Origin: Bacillota bacterium | Lineage (GTDB): Bacteria > Bacillota > Clostridia > Acetivibrionales > DTU013 | NCBI GenBank assembly: GCA_023426125.1 | Contig: JAFABI010000103.1 | Span: 215,143 to 279,142 of the forward strand | Reading direction: 5' to 3' | Length of the DNA: 64,000 bases | Shown: positions 9,625 to 18,629 of the stretch, one piece after another | Layout of the letters: every line of letters starts with the position of its first letter | How positions within the stretch are numbered: the first letter of the stretch is position 1 | Translations under genes and position numbers: made by a program | The notes under the pieces: generated by a model | Databases searched by the model: none | What the model was told of the DNA's origin: nothing | What the model saw: the letters and a program-made list of their open reading frames with translations, nothing else

Positions 9625-10056
9625 GGGATATTTCCTTTCCTTGCAACAATTTTTACAGCATTGATGAAAATCATGTACGGAACATCTTGTGCCGCCTGAT
9701 ACAGATACATCTTACACTTTTCCGCTTGCCCAGTCCATGGATAATGCTTTTATGAATTTGTACATTTTTTTTAAATTCTGAGATCATCCAAACCTTCGGT
9801 TTGTTTTGTCTGGATTTCTTTTTGAAAATTTGCACTTTTTTTAGAAAGTCCTTCGGAGTGATAAGGGGACGGGGTTGTTGTCACCCCCGCCCCCTTCATC
9901 TTGCGCCTTTTTTAATATATACCCTTGTAAGTCTTGCAGGCCTTCCGGGTACTGGTTTGTCAGAAATGCCTGCTAAACCTTCGGTTTTGTAAGCTGTATG
10001 CACGCTGGTAAGTCCAATGGATTATCCAATGAATGCAGTTCCCCGCTTCAAAGCCT
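9625..10056. other. Gene-free region between module 1 and pirin gene
   Basis: This 432-bp stretch has no credible gene. The part near 9640-9780 should hold the promoter of the module 1 operon, but I see no clear -35/-10 pair. Two small hairpins share the sequence AAACC-TTC-GGTTT (9789-9803, followed by TTTTG, and again near 9972), and a GGGGACGGGG hairpin lies at 9863-9896. Confidence 0.5.
9863..9896. repeat. GGGGAC-core hairpin
   Basis: AAGGGGACGGGG (9863-9874) pairs with CCCCGCCCCCTT (9885-9896) with one mismatch around a 10-nt loop. It has the same core as the hairpins at 2624, 31905, 46235, 56320, 60215 and 60666. Confidence 0.6.
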
Positions 10057-10893
10057 CTATTTATGCTTTATAAAAGTACCCTGTCTCAATTCATCAAAAG
10101 CAAGCTTTAATTCTTCCTGTTCATTCATGACGATAGGCCCACCCCAGGCGATTGGTTCATTGAGCGGCTTCCCGGAGAAGAAAATAAAACGTGAATCCGA
10201 GTCAGGCGGCGCAAGGACAGCAATACTTTCTCCTCTGCTAAACAAAACAGCCGTCTTACTTAATAAACGTTTTTCTTCTATAAATGCATCCCCTTCTATT
10301 AAAAATACAAATACGGTTTCATCAGGTTTTACCGGTATTTCTATTTCCTTTCCTTGCAATAGGCGAATATCATAAATAGTTGCGTGAATATGTCTTGGCA
10401 CTATACCTGCCGCTTCATTAAAGCTTCCGGACAGCACCCGGATTTCTGCCCCTTCGCTTTTTTTCGTTGCAACCATATCCTGAGTTATACTTAAATAAGC
10501 CGGTTCTGTCATTTTTTCTGCACGAGACAGATTAAGCCATAATTGAAAACCAAGCATCCTTTCAGATTTTTGCGGCATTTCCTGATGAAGTATACCGCTT
10601 CCGGCAGTCATCCATTGAGTCTCTCCTGAATAGATCACTCCCTTATTCCCCAAGCTGTCTTCATGTTCAATTTCACCTGAAATCAAATACGTCACCGTTT
10701 CGATACCTCTATGGGGATGCATGGGAAATCCTGCGGTATAGTCAGAGGCATCCGTCGAGTCAAAAGAGTCCAGCATGAGAAAGGGATCGAAATCCTTCAC
10801 GTCATTACCGCCAAGCACCCGGACCAAACGGACTCCGGCTCCATCGACCGCTCTTTGTCCTCGTACAGTTCTTATCATGTTGCATCTTTTCAT
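10057..10893 (-). CDS. Pirin family protein (bicupin)
   Basis: A 278-residue cytoplasmic protein with the pirin bicupin fold. The N-terminal cupin shows the metal-ligand pattern HPHRGIET followed by GSGILHQE, matching the three His and one Glu that bind iron in characterised pirins. The second cupin covers the C-terminal half. Some bacterial pirins are quercetin 2,3-dioxygenases or modulate metabolic enzymes, so the substrate cannot be given here. It follows the dioxygenase-like gene at 10935 on the same strand with a 41-bp gap, which suggests one transcript. Confidence 0.92.
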   Translation of the reverse strand: MKRCNMIRTVRGQRAVDGAGVRLVRVLGGNDVKDFDPFLMLDSFDSTDASDYTAGFPMHPHRGIETVTYLISGEIEHEDSLGNKGVIYSGETQWMTAGSGILHQEMPQKSERMLGFQLWLNLSRAEKMTEPAYLSITQDMVATKKSEGAEIRVLSGSFNEAAGIVPRHIHATIYDIRLLQGKEIEIPVKPDETVFVFLIEGDAFIEEKRLLSKTAVLFSRGESIAVLAPPDSDSRFIFFSGKPLNEPIAWGGPIVMNEQEELKLAFDELRQGTFIKHK

Positions 10894-10934
10894 ATCCTCA
10901 CCGGCTTTCTTTTTATTATCTTCATGTAGTAGAA

Positions 10935-11702
10935 TTATTCAAACAAATAGCATGTCATTGAAAGAGAACCTAAAACACAGGAGTCGTTAAAAACGGTTAC
11001 ACGTTCCTCTTTTCCTGACGCCCCTAATATATACAGCAGAGGTGCAAAATGGTCAAGTATTGTAAATGCCAGGGATGAGGAATTTCCTGCCTTTTGATAA
11101 TTTATTACATTTTGATCGTTCCGCCCAAGGATACTCTCTTTAATATAGGCGTCAAATTCTTCTGCCCATGGGTAGCCGCCTTCCATATTCCAATTCACTC
11201 TTGCCAGGTTGTGGACAATGTTACCGCTTCCAAGGAGCAATACCCCCTGTTCCCGGAGTCCGGAAAGCTCCTGTCCGATTTTATAATATTCGCTAACGGG
11301 CGCCCGCCTGTCTATACTAAGCTGAAATACCGGGATATCAGCATAAGGGTATATCCTGTGAAGGACCGACCATGTGCCGTGGTCATAGCCCCAGGAGTTA
11401 TCAATCGTTACCTTTTGGCTGATCATATTTTGAGTAAGATGTGCAAAATGCGGTGAACCTTTTGCGTTATAAACGATTCTGTAAAGCTCATCCGGGAAGC
11501 CATACATATCATAAATTGTCTCCGGTGCCTGAGAATCTGTAACCCGGGTGCCTTCCGTAAACCAATGGGCAGACACAGATAATATTGCGTCCGGTCGGGG
11601 AAGCCTGTTCCCCAGGGCTTTCCACTCCGCAACGAACTGATTTTCTTCAATTGCATTCATGGGAGACCCATGTCCAACAAATAATGCCGGCATCCGTTTC
11701 AT
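10935..11702 (-). CDS. DODA-type extradiol aromatic ring-opening dioxygenase (YgiD family)
   Basis: 255 residues, the usual length for the LigB/DODA class III extradiol dioxygenase family. The start MPALFVGHGSPMNAIEEN carries the metal-binding His of the GHGSP motif. SVSAHWF and SHDHGTWSVL-like segments (here SWGYDHGTWSVL) supply further conserved His residues. The family opens catechol-like rings using non-haem iron, and some members act on DOPA. GAGGGGTG lies before the ATG. A pirin gene follows it. The physiological substrate is unknown, and an oxygen-dependent enzyme would be surprising in a strict anaerobe. Confidence 0.9.
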   Translation of the reverse strand: MKRMPALFVGHGSPMNAIEENQFVAEWKALGNRLPRPDAILSVSAHWFTEGTRVTDSQAPETIYDMYGFPDELYRIVYNAKGSPHFAHLTQNMISQKVTIDNSWGYDHGTWSVLHRIYPYADIPVFQLSIDRRAPVSEYYKIGQELSGLREQGVLLLGSGNIVHNLARVNWNMEGGYPWAEEFDAYIKESILGRNDQNVINYQKAGNSSSLAFTILDHFAPLLYILGASGKEERVTVFNDSCVLGSLSMTCYLFE

Positions 11703-11754
11703 GCCATCACCCCTCTAATATAGTGTACTTTATATAGCGTAGCATATAAGATTC

Positions 11755-11799
11755 AAAAAATCCAGAGGCAGCATATTAATACTCCAATAAAGCCTCCGG
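11755..11799 (-). terminator. Terminator after GH78 operon
   Basis: Reading the minus strand, CCGGAGGC (11799-11792) pairs with GCCTCTGG (11769-11762), including one G-T pair, and is followed by ATTTTTT. It lies about 90 bp after the rhamnosidase stop codon and before the start region of the dioxygenase gene. Confidence 0.6.
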
Positions 11800-11889
11800 A
11801 AGAAAACTTAACACGCCGATATAAGCGGATGGAATCTATTGCACGCATTTTATTAATTAAGCAGCTAAAGGCCAATGGCCTCGTTATAT

Positions 11890-14646
11890 CTATACATACA
11901 TAATCTTAAATGTATAGTTCCCTGAACCGATTCTGAACTTTAAATAACCATCCAGTTCTCCAAGATAATCTGCATCCTTAGCATTTTCCGCTATCTTCCC
12001 GCCTCTTAAAAGGAGTTGCCCGCTTTCAGTAACGGTAGCATTATTACAATCTTTTAATTTCGGTATGAACACTTCGGCAGAACAGTTGAATGGAATGCTC
12101 ACATTAAGTTGAAATTCTTCGTTTTGCCTGTACCATTTTGCTTCAACCCTGCCGCGCACTGTATCTATTATACTCTCCGCATATTTCAAGTCTCCATATA
12201 CACCAGGTTTTATCAGTATTCTTTCATATCCAGGGAAGTTGGGGTCTACCCGAATGCCCGTAATGTATTTAAAAAACCATGAACACACGCTTCCGAACAT
12301 TGGATGGTCATGTGAACCGTTTTCATATTCCCAGCATTCCCAAAGCGTTGTTGCTCCTTTCTCAAGCATGTAGCCAAAACTGGGGTATGTAGTTTTATTC
12401 AATATGCCATAGGCAGTATCTCCAGAACCATACTCTGATAATGCCTCCAATAACAATGGCGTTCCAAAAATTCCAGTATCGAGATGACCGGAATTTTTTC
12501 CGTAAATATTCTCAACCAGATGCTCGACCACTTTTTTTTCATCCTCCTTTGGCACACACCCCAGAACTAAGGGATAAGCATTTGAACCATTACCTCCGAT
12601 AGAATACATTCCTTTTTGTCTTACCAGGTATTCCAGGTTAAATGAATGACAAATTCTCTCCTTCAAAAGTGAAAAGTATTCCGTATCCTCCCGCTTGCCA
12701 AGTATTTTTGCCACTGAGGCCATAATTCCTGAACAGTAGGCGTAATAGAATGTGCTGACAAATTCCCTCGGAATCGCATTATCGGTTATATCACGATTAT
12801 CCCCGGATTGAGGAATACACCATTCACCAAGAAAGCTCCAACCGCCCAGCTCTTCCTTCGTAAACTCCTCTTTAACTATAATATTATTCATTGCCTTTGA
12901 TTCCAGGTAATGGATCCATTGTTTCATACCTAAATAGTGCTCCTCCAATATTTCCAACTCTCCATAATATTGAAATAAAAGCCACGGTATGATTATATAA
13001 GCGGAGCCCCATGCCACTCCGCCTCCACCTCCCCCAAAGGGAGCAGTGTGTGGAACAAAGCCGGTTTCCTTGTTTTGGGCATCCCGAATATCTCCAACCC
13101 ATTTTATATAAAACCTTGCCATATCAAAATTGAAGATAGCCGCTTCTGCGGTAATCTGACCATCTCCGGTATAACCTAAGCGTTCCCTGTGAGGACAGTC
13201 ACTCGGAACACATCCGTGCAGGTTGTTTGTCTGGGTCCATAGATAGGTACCTAAAATACGGTTCAGCAAGGGATTCGAACACTGAAAATAACCTGTACGT
13301 TCCACAGAAGAATATACAACTCTGCCTTCCAGACAATCCATCTCCGGATTTCCGGGATATCCGGTCACTTCTACATAACGAAAGCCATGCCATGTGAACC
13401 TTGGTTCATACACTTCAACTTTATTTCCTTTTAGAATGTATAGGTCCTTTTGGATTTGTCCATTCCCTCCGGCACTTGCAAAATCCAGCATGCCTTTGTC
13501 GTCCAGCTCTTCGGAAAACCGCAGTGTTATCCTGGTACCTTCCGGGCCCTGCACCTTTAGTCTCACCCAGCCGGAGATATTCCTGCCCATGTCGAAGACA
13601 TGTGTGCCATCAGCAGGTGAAGTCATCATTGTTGGTCTAAGTGTCATCATAACTTTATCCGGGGGAGACATTTGAGATCTCATCTTTCCCGCCGGTGCTT
13701 TATGTAAAGTGACTGCTTTCCAGCCTGAATCATCATAATCAGCCCGGTTCCATCCTTCTTTCTCTTTTGTCGCATCGTAAATCTCACCGTGAAAGAGGTT
13801 ATTAAATATTATCGGTCCATCCATGGTTTTCCATGTTTCATCGCTGGCAAATTCATCTTTGCTGCCATCTGCATACCAAATATAGATTTGCAGGATCATC
13901 CTTGGGGTGCCATACCAGAGTTTCCCTTCTACAATTCGCTCTCTTTGGTTATACCAGCCATTTCCAAGCATAACCCCTATGGCATTGCTACCCTGAATAA
14001 GATCATCTGTAATATCCCATGAAATGTACAATGTGGTTTTTGTTGTTTTATCTTCAAAGGGGTAAAGCAGATCTTCCAGCCTGCGGTTGTCAAAATCAGT
14101 CCAATTCGGCTCCAGAACGTGATCGCCCACTTTTTTTCCGTTGATATAAAGCTCATGATAACCAAGTCCGCAAATATATGCTCTGGCTTTTAATATGCGC
14201 TTTCTTGCCGTATATATTTTTCTCAGAAGAGGAGCAGCAGCACATGTTTCTTCCGCACCAATCCATTTTCCTTTCCAATCCTCAATAGCTAAAAGTCCGG
14301 TTTCAAAAAATGAAGTTTCACTGTAGGAACTGACGCTCCCATAATTATCCCAAATACGTACCTTCCAGAAATACCTGCTGCTGCTGGTCATTTTTTTACC
14401 TTGGTACACAACGCTGACAGACTTGCTGGAGCATATTTTTCCACTGTCCCACAGATCTCCTTCATCATTGGCAAGGATCATCGGTTCGGATGCCACAAGA
14501 ACCTGATAAGCAATCTGTAAACAGTTTCTCTTACCCGGCACATATTGCCAACTAAATCGAGGCTTGATCGTGTCTATGCCGATTGGATTCTTCAAGTATT
14601 CACACAATAATCCGCAGAATATGCCTTCGTTGTTACTATTATTCAT
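11890..14646 (-). CDS. GH78 alpha-L-rhamnosidase
   Basis: 918 residues, full length for GH78. The N-terminal part (CEYLKNPIGIDTIKPRFSW, then a fibronectin-like domain) leads into the concanavalin-like Bac_rhamnosid_N region and an (alpha/alpha)6 barrel with CPHRERLGYTGDGQITAEAA, whose acidic residues match the catalytic region, and later GATTLWECWE. The enzyme removes terminal alpha-L-rhamnose. There is no signal peptide, so it probably works on imported oligosaccharides. AAGAGGT precedes the ATG. It is the last gene after a binding protein and two permeases on the same strand, a typical uptake-and-hydrolysis operon. Confidence 0.95.
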   Translation of the reverse strand: MNNSNNEGIFCGLLCEYLKNPIGIDTIKPRFSWQYVPGKRNCLQIAYQVLVASEPMILANDEGDLWDSGKICSSKSVSVVYQGKKMTSSSRYFWKVRIWDNYGSVSSYSETSFFETGLLAIEDWKGKWIGAEETCAAAPLLRKIYTARKRILKARAYICGLGYHELYINGKKVGDHVLEPNWTDFDNRRLEDLLYPFEDKTTKTTLYISWDITDDLIQGSNAIGVMLGNGWYNQRERIVEGKLWYGTPRMILQIYIWYADGSKDEFASDETWKTMDGPIIFNNLFHGEIYDATKEKEGWNRADYDDSGWKAVTLHKAPAGKMRSQMSPPDKVMMTLRPTMMTSPADGTHVFDMGRNISGWVRLKVQGPEGTRITLRFSEELDDKGMLDFASAGGNGQIQKDLYILKGNKVEVYEPRFTWHGFRYVEVTGYPGNPEMDCLEGRVVYSSVERTGYFQCSNPLLNRILGTYLWTQTNNLHGCVPSDCPHRERLGYTGDGQITAEAAIFNFDMARFYIKWVGDIRDAQNKETGFVPHTAPFGGGGGGVAWGSAYIIIPWLLFQYYGELEILEEHYLGMKQWIHYLESKAMNNIIVKEEFTKEELGGWSFLGEWCIPQSGDNRDITDNAIPREFVSTFYYAYCSGIMASVAKILGKREDTEYFSLLKERICHSFNLEYLVRQKGMYSIGGNGSNAYPLVLGCVPKEDEKKVVEHLVENIYGKNSGHLDTGIFGTPLLLEALSEYGSGDTAYGILNKTTYPSFGYMLEKGATTLWECWEYENGSHDHPMFGSVCSWFFKYITGIRVDPNFPGYERILIKPGVYGDLKYAESIIDTVRGRVEAKWYRQNEEFQLNVSIPFNCSAEVFIPKLKDCNNATVTESGQLLLRGGKIAENAKDADYLGELDGYLKFRIGSGNYTFKIMYV

Positions 14647-14731
14647 TTTGACCTCTTAAATAATTCTAGACAGGAACTATAATTTTACAGTTCCTGCCCA
14701 GAATAGATTTTATATTTTCAAGCCTGCATTT

Positions 14732-16309
14732 TTACTTTTGTGCAGCAAGCCACGCACTGAACTGTTTCTGGTACTCTGCAATAACACTGTCAAGGCCTGC
14801 TTCTTTCATCTTTTTAATTGCTTGAGGGAATGAACTGTCATAATCTGTATAGCCCCACTTTATTGGATATATGGTTGTTGCCAATAAAGAAGAACAATTT
14901 GCAAATTGCGTCTTTACGGGAGTGGGATCAAACGAAAAACCCATACCTATGAAATTCTGCGCCTTATCATCAAATGTTGCCTCATATTTTACTTGATCCG
15001 GGTCAGTAGCTGTTATATTAAACCTTTGATATGGCGCCCACCCTGCCTGCCACCAGCCAAATGAATACTTTGTCCAATCACTTTTATCATCTTTATTGTA
15101 TTCAGTAACAGAGAGCTTTCTGTCACCTTCATTTTTCCAATGCTTTCCTTCTTCGCCATACATCAGCAGATCCATATTTTCCTGCTTTCCGTACATCCAA
15201 TCCATAAACATTACGGCAGCTTCAGGATATTGACTTGTTGCGGAAACAGTATTGCAGTTAGGATAAGCAAGTGTTCTAAGCATGGGTTTTTCGGGATTAA
15301 GTAAGAAGTTAACGGGATTTGCATCGGGATCATATTTCTGCATCGCAAACTTCGTCCCAAAGCTTCTGCTCGGCATAAATAAAAACTCGCCTTTATTCGT
15401 AATCTGGCTTGCCTGATCCGGCTTTATACTTAAGAAATCCGGATTTATCAAACCCATTGTGTATGCCTTGCGCATATATTCACAATCTTTTTTGAACTCA
15501 GGACTTTCCAGCCAGGATCCTACTTTACCATCGTTATAAATAACAGCTAGCTCCTCATTCTGTTTCACAAAAAACGGATAGGTGTCATAAGTTCTTTCAA
15601 AGCTATAAAGCAATTGTTGAACCTGGCAAACCATATACCATTTCTTCCCAAGATTTTTTTGCAGCTGCGCAGATACATCAAGAACTTCATCAATCGTTGT
15701 CGGCTGCTTCAAGTCATATTTATCAAGCAAGTCCTTTCTCATTGTAATCCAGCCGTCCACATTTGCCATTTCAATCCACATTGCCGGAATAGCGTATATT
15801 TTTCCGCTAATACTTGCTTGGGACCACGCCCAGTCCGGGATCATTTGTTTAAGCTTTGGAGCATACTCGGCAAGAAGGTCGTCCAAAGGTACTATCGCGT
15901 TTTTGGCAACCAGACCTGATGTATTGGGAATATTATTATCCATTGTATGAATCATCTCAAACTCTTCACCGGTAGCAAACATAACATTTGTTTTTTGTTC
16001 CCAGACATCCCACCCAATATATATGGGCTTATATTCCACATTTACTCCGTCCGCTTTTAACTTTTCGTTCACTAAACCTGCAACATAGTCAGTGTCCGGC
16101 TGTGTCGTCCCAGGCAGTACCCAGCGCATCGGCAAGATCGCCGCTGCAGTTGTGGTTCCCGTAGTTGCTTTTTCCGACGGGGTGGAAGAATTATCCGTCT
16201 GCTTATCTGCTGCAGCTCCTCCACAACCTGCCAATAGGCTGCCAAGTATAAGGACTGACATTATAGCGGCAGCAATCTTAGTACGGTACATGTTCCCCAT
16301 TGATTTCAT
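14732..16309 (-). CDS. Extracellular solute-binding lipoprotein (module 2)
   Basis: About 525 residues from the ATG at 16309, which has AGGAGG 7 nt upstream and is preferred to the upstream in-frame start at 16354. The signal sequence ends in a lipobox (GSLLAGC) followed by a Thr/Ser-rich linker. The mature part belongs to the long family 1 binding proteins of LplA/YtcQ type (for example ANVDGWITMRKDLLDKYDL). It presumably captures a rhamnose-containing oligosaccharide outside the membrane and hands it to the two permeases encoded upstream. The GH78 gene follows about 85 bp later. Confidence 0.93.
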   Translation of the reverse strand: MKSMGNMYRTKIAAAIMSVLILGSLLAGCGGAAADKQTDNSSTPSEKATTGTTTAAAILPMRWVLPGTTQPDTDYVAGLVNEKLKADGVNVEYKPIYIGWDVWEQKTNVMFATGEEFEMIHTMDNNIPNTSGLVAKNAIVPLDDLLAEYAPKLKQMIPDWAWSQASISGKIYAIPAMWIEMANVDGWITMRKDLLDKYDLKQPTTIDEVLDVSAQLQKNLGKKWYMVCQVQQLLYSFERTYDTYPFFVKQNEELAVIYNDGKVGSWLESPEFKKDCEYMRKAYTMGLINPDFLSIKPDQASQITNKGEFLFMPSRSFGTKFAMQKYDPDANPVNFLLNPEKPMLRTLAYPNCNTVSATSQYPEAAVMFMDWMYGKQENMDLLMYGEEGKHWKNEGDRKLSVTEYNKDDKSDWTKYSFGWWQAGWAPYQRFNITATDPDQVKYEATFDDKAQNFIGMGFSFDPTPVKTQFANCSSLLATTIYPIKWGYTDYDSSFPQAIKKMKEAGLDSVIAEYQKQFSAWLAAQK

Positions 16310-16374
16310 TACAAATCCTCCTAGTCTACTATTATTATTTTTTATCGGATGCAATTTGGAGCACCCGGTAAAAG

Positions 16375-17280
16375 TCAGCCTTTGACCCCTCCTATTACAA
16401 GGCCTTTGACAAAATATTTCTGCAAAAATGGATACATGAAAACGATTGGTCCTATAGTTAAGACGACGGTAGCCATCTTCAGCGATTCTGCCGGAGGCGA
16501 GTTGGTTGCTCCCGCGTTTATGCCCATGCGCTGAAGGTTTTGTATTGCTGATATGCTTGATTGCAGATTATACAAAAAATACTGTAAAGGGTACAGTCTG
16601 TCATTACTTACGAGCATAATGGCATTGAACCAGTCATTCCAATAACCAATGGCATAAAAGAGTGCTACTGCAGCCAAAACAGGTATTGAAAGCGGGATAA
16701 TAATCCTGAAAGCGATAACAATATCATTCGCTCCATCGATTTTGGCAGATTCTGTAAATGAATCAGGAATGCCCCTCATAAAATTCCGCACAAGCATGAG
16801 ATTAAACGGACTGAATAAAAGATTCGGTACAATCAGTGCCAAAATGTTTTCCTTCAATCCAAGTGCGCTATTAATCATATACCATGGAACAAGACCCGCA
16901 TTAAACAGCATAGTGATGATAAAAAATACCGATAATTTGTTCCTACAGGCAACTTGCCTGTTTGACAGTGTAAAGGCTGCCATGGCGGTGATAGTAACGG
17001 CCAGCAATGTCCCTGCTACCGTTATGAAAATGCTTATTGCATAACTGTTGTAAACCATATTGTTGAAAAGATACTTCCCGTTACGTATATTGGCAGTAAA
17101 AACATTCTCATAAGCTGCAACGGAAAATTTTGCAGGGAAATAACTGTATCCGTTATTTTCAATAGCTGCCTCATCAGTAAATGAGACCAGAATTACCAGT
17201 ATTAGCGGTAGAACACATACGAACGAAAATGCTGTGATTACAATATAATTAATTATATCGAAAACCGATGTCTTTTTCAT
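16375..17280 (-). CDS. Sugar ABC transporter permease, LplC type (module 2)
   Basis: 301 residues with six hydrophobic segments. The EAA loop reads ESAKIDGANDIVIAFRIIIP and the tail QKYFVKGLVIGGVKG is the same type as in module 1. GAAGGAG lies 5 nt before the ATG. It forms the channel with the permease encoded just upstream (66-bp gap). No ATPase is encoded nearby. Confidence 0.94.
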   Translation of the reverse strand: MKKTSVFDIINYIVITAFSFVCVLPLILVILVSFTDEAAIENNGYSYFPAKFSVAAYENVFTANIRNGKYLFNNMVYNSYAISIFITVAGTLLAVTITAMAAFTLSNRQVACRNKLSVFFIITMLFNAGLVPWYMINSALGLKENILALIVPNLLFSPFNLMLVRNFMRGIPDSFTESAKIDGANDIVIAFRIIIPLSIPVLAAVALFYAIGYWNDWFNAIMLVSNDRLYPLQYFLYNLQSSISAIQNLQRMGINAGATNSPPAESLKMATVVLTIGPIVFMYPFLQKYFVKGLVIGGVKG

Positions 17281-17346
17281 AAATACTCCTTCTTTTCGGG
17301 CTCAAAAGATTCACCTTAATAGAACCCATTTTATTCGGAACCCTAT

Positions 17347-18330
17347 TTAAAATAGCGCTCCATCCTGGAATTTTCTTCTTATAAGCATGTTAGAGAAGAA
17401 TATAAAAATGAAACCCAGCAGTGACTGGTACATTCCCACAGCCATAGCCCATGAGGGGTCGCCTATTTTGCGGAGAGCCCTGAAAACAAAGGTGTCAATT
17501 ACATCCGTGGCAGGCAGCAGAGTACCGTTATCTCCTATAATGGCATAGATCATACCGAAATCACCATAAAATATTCTTCCGACAGCAAGCAATCCAAGAA
17601 TACAGGCGGTAGGCATCAACAACGGAAGTGTAATCGATTTAATCCTTTGCCAGCGGTTCGCCCCGTCAATTGTAGCAGCCTCGTTTAGAGATTCATCAAT
17701 TCCGGTTATCGCAGCCATGTATATTACAATAGTGTTTCCTGCCTCTCTCCACACGCGCAGCAGCACAAGCAGCAGTGTCCATATTTGCGGCATCGAATAC
17801 CAATTTTGCTGCTGAATACCGATTGCTTTAAGCATGTTATTAACCACGCCATAATTCGAATTGAAAAAACTATAAGCCACATAGCTTACAATAATCCACG
17901 ATAGGAAATACGGAAAAATCATGGTGGATTGAGTAATCTTTTTAAAAGCCTTGTTTGTAACCTCATTCAATAAAATTGCAATTGTCAATGCAATCAATGT
18001 AGTAAAAGTCAGGAATAAAAAATTTAGTTTTATTGTATTAAAGGTAACGCTTACGGCGTCAGGACTATTAAAAAAGAATTTGAAATTGTCAAGTCCGGCC
18101 CATTTGCTATGCAGAATCCCTTCTTTGTAGTTAAACTTCTGGAAAGCTATAATCATATACGGTAAAGTACAGTATCCATAGATAAAAGAATACAGCATTG
18201 CAGGCAGCAGCAGCAAATAGGAGTATGGATTATTTACTATATCCCTGAAAATTGAAATCCTTTTATACGAATAACTCTTGGAAACAGAACTCGTTTTTGT
18301 TGTTTGCTCACCTGGCACTAATTTTTTCAA
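17347..18330 (-). CDS. Sugar ABC transporter permease, LplB type (module 2)
   Basis: About 327 residues. After a polar N-terminal extension of about 40 residues there are six hydrophobic segments and the EAA loop EAATIDGANRWQRIKSITLP. It is the first gene of the module 2 transport operon. The start used here is a TTG with only a weak GGGAT upstream, and a GTG four codons later is possible. A good promoter lies at 18430-18458, giving a leader of about 90 nt. Confidence 0.92.
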   Translation of the reverse strand: MKKLVPGEQTTKTSSVSKSYSYKRISIFRDIVNNPYSYLLLLPAMLYSFIYGYCTLPYMIIAFQKFNYKEGILHSKWAGLDNFKFFFNSPDAVSVTFNTIKLNFLFLTFTTLIALTIAILLNEVTNKAFKKITQSTMIFPYFLSWIIVSYVAYSFFNSNYGVVNNMLKAIGIQQQNWYSMPQIWTLLLVLLRVWREAGNTIVIYMAAITGIDESLNEAATIDGANRWQRIKSITLPLLMPTACILGLLAVGRIFYGDFGMIYAIIGDNGTLLPATDVIDTFVFRALRKIGDPSWAMAVGMYQSLLGFIFIFFSNMLIRRKFQDGALF

Positions 18331-18629
18331 ATGTTATCCCATCCTCATAATTTGATAAATCCAGACTGCTTTAAAATGTGGGTTCATACCGGTATTGAAG
18401 GATTTGTTGCAGCAGCCGTTTGCATATTTATCATAAACTGCGGTTCCAATCTTGTAAATTTCAAAATCCAACACTTTCTTTTTTTTTTAACAATTTCACT
18501 TCAATTTTCAATACCTCGCAAAAAAACACAAGAATTCTTATGATGCTTAATATTAAAAGCATTTCAGGACTTCAATCCAATTCATTGTTGTTTTTTGAAT
18601 AGATTTACAAATTTTAAACAACCGATAAA
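18331..18629. other. Gene-free region before module 2 transport operon
   Basis: 299 bp between the regulator gene and the first permease gene. It holds the promoter at 18430-18458 and a run of ten T residues near 18480-18489. I see no convincing terminator for the regulator gene, so some read-through into the operon is possible. Confidence 0.5.
18430..18458 (-). promoter_or_regulatory. Sigma-A-like promoter of module 2 transport operon
   Basis: On the minus strand TTTACA (18458-18453), a 17-bp spacer and TATGAT (18435-18430) form a near-consensus promoter. Transcription would start near 18423, about 90 nt before the permease start. The AraC regulator encoded upstream probably binds near the -35 region. 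Confidence 0.65.

Noticed and set aside
13266..13290. A GGATTCGAAC word that resembles the T-loop of a tRNA
   Set aside because: It lies inside the GH78 coding region, and no acceptor stem, D-arm or anticodon arm can be formed around it.
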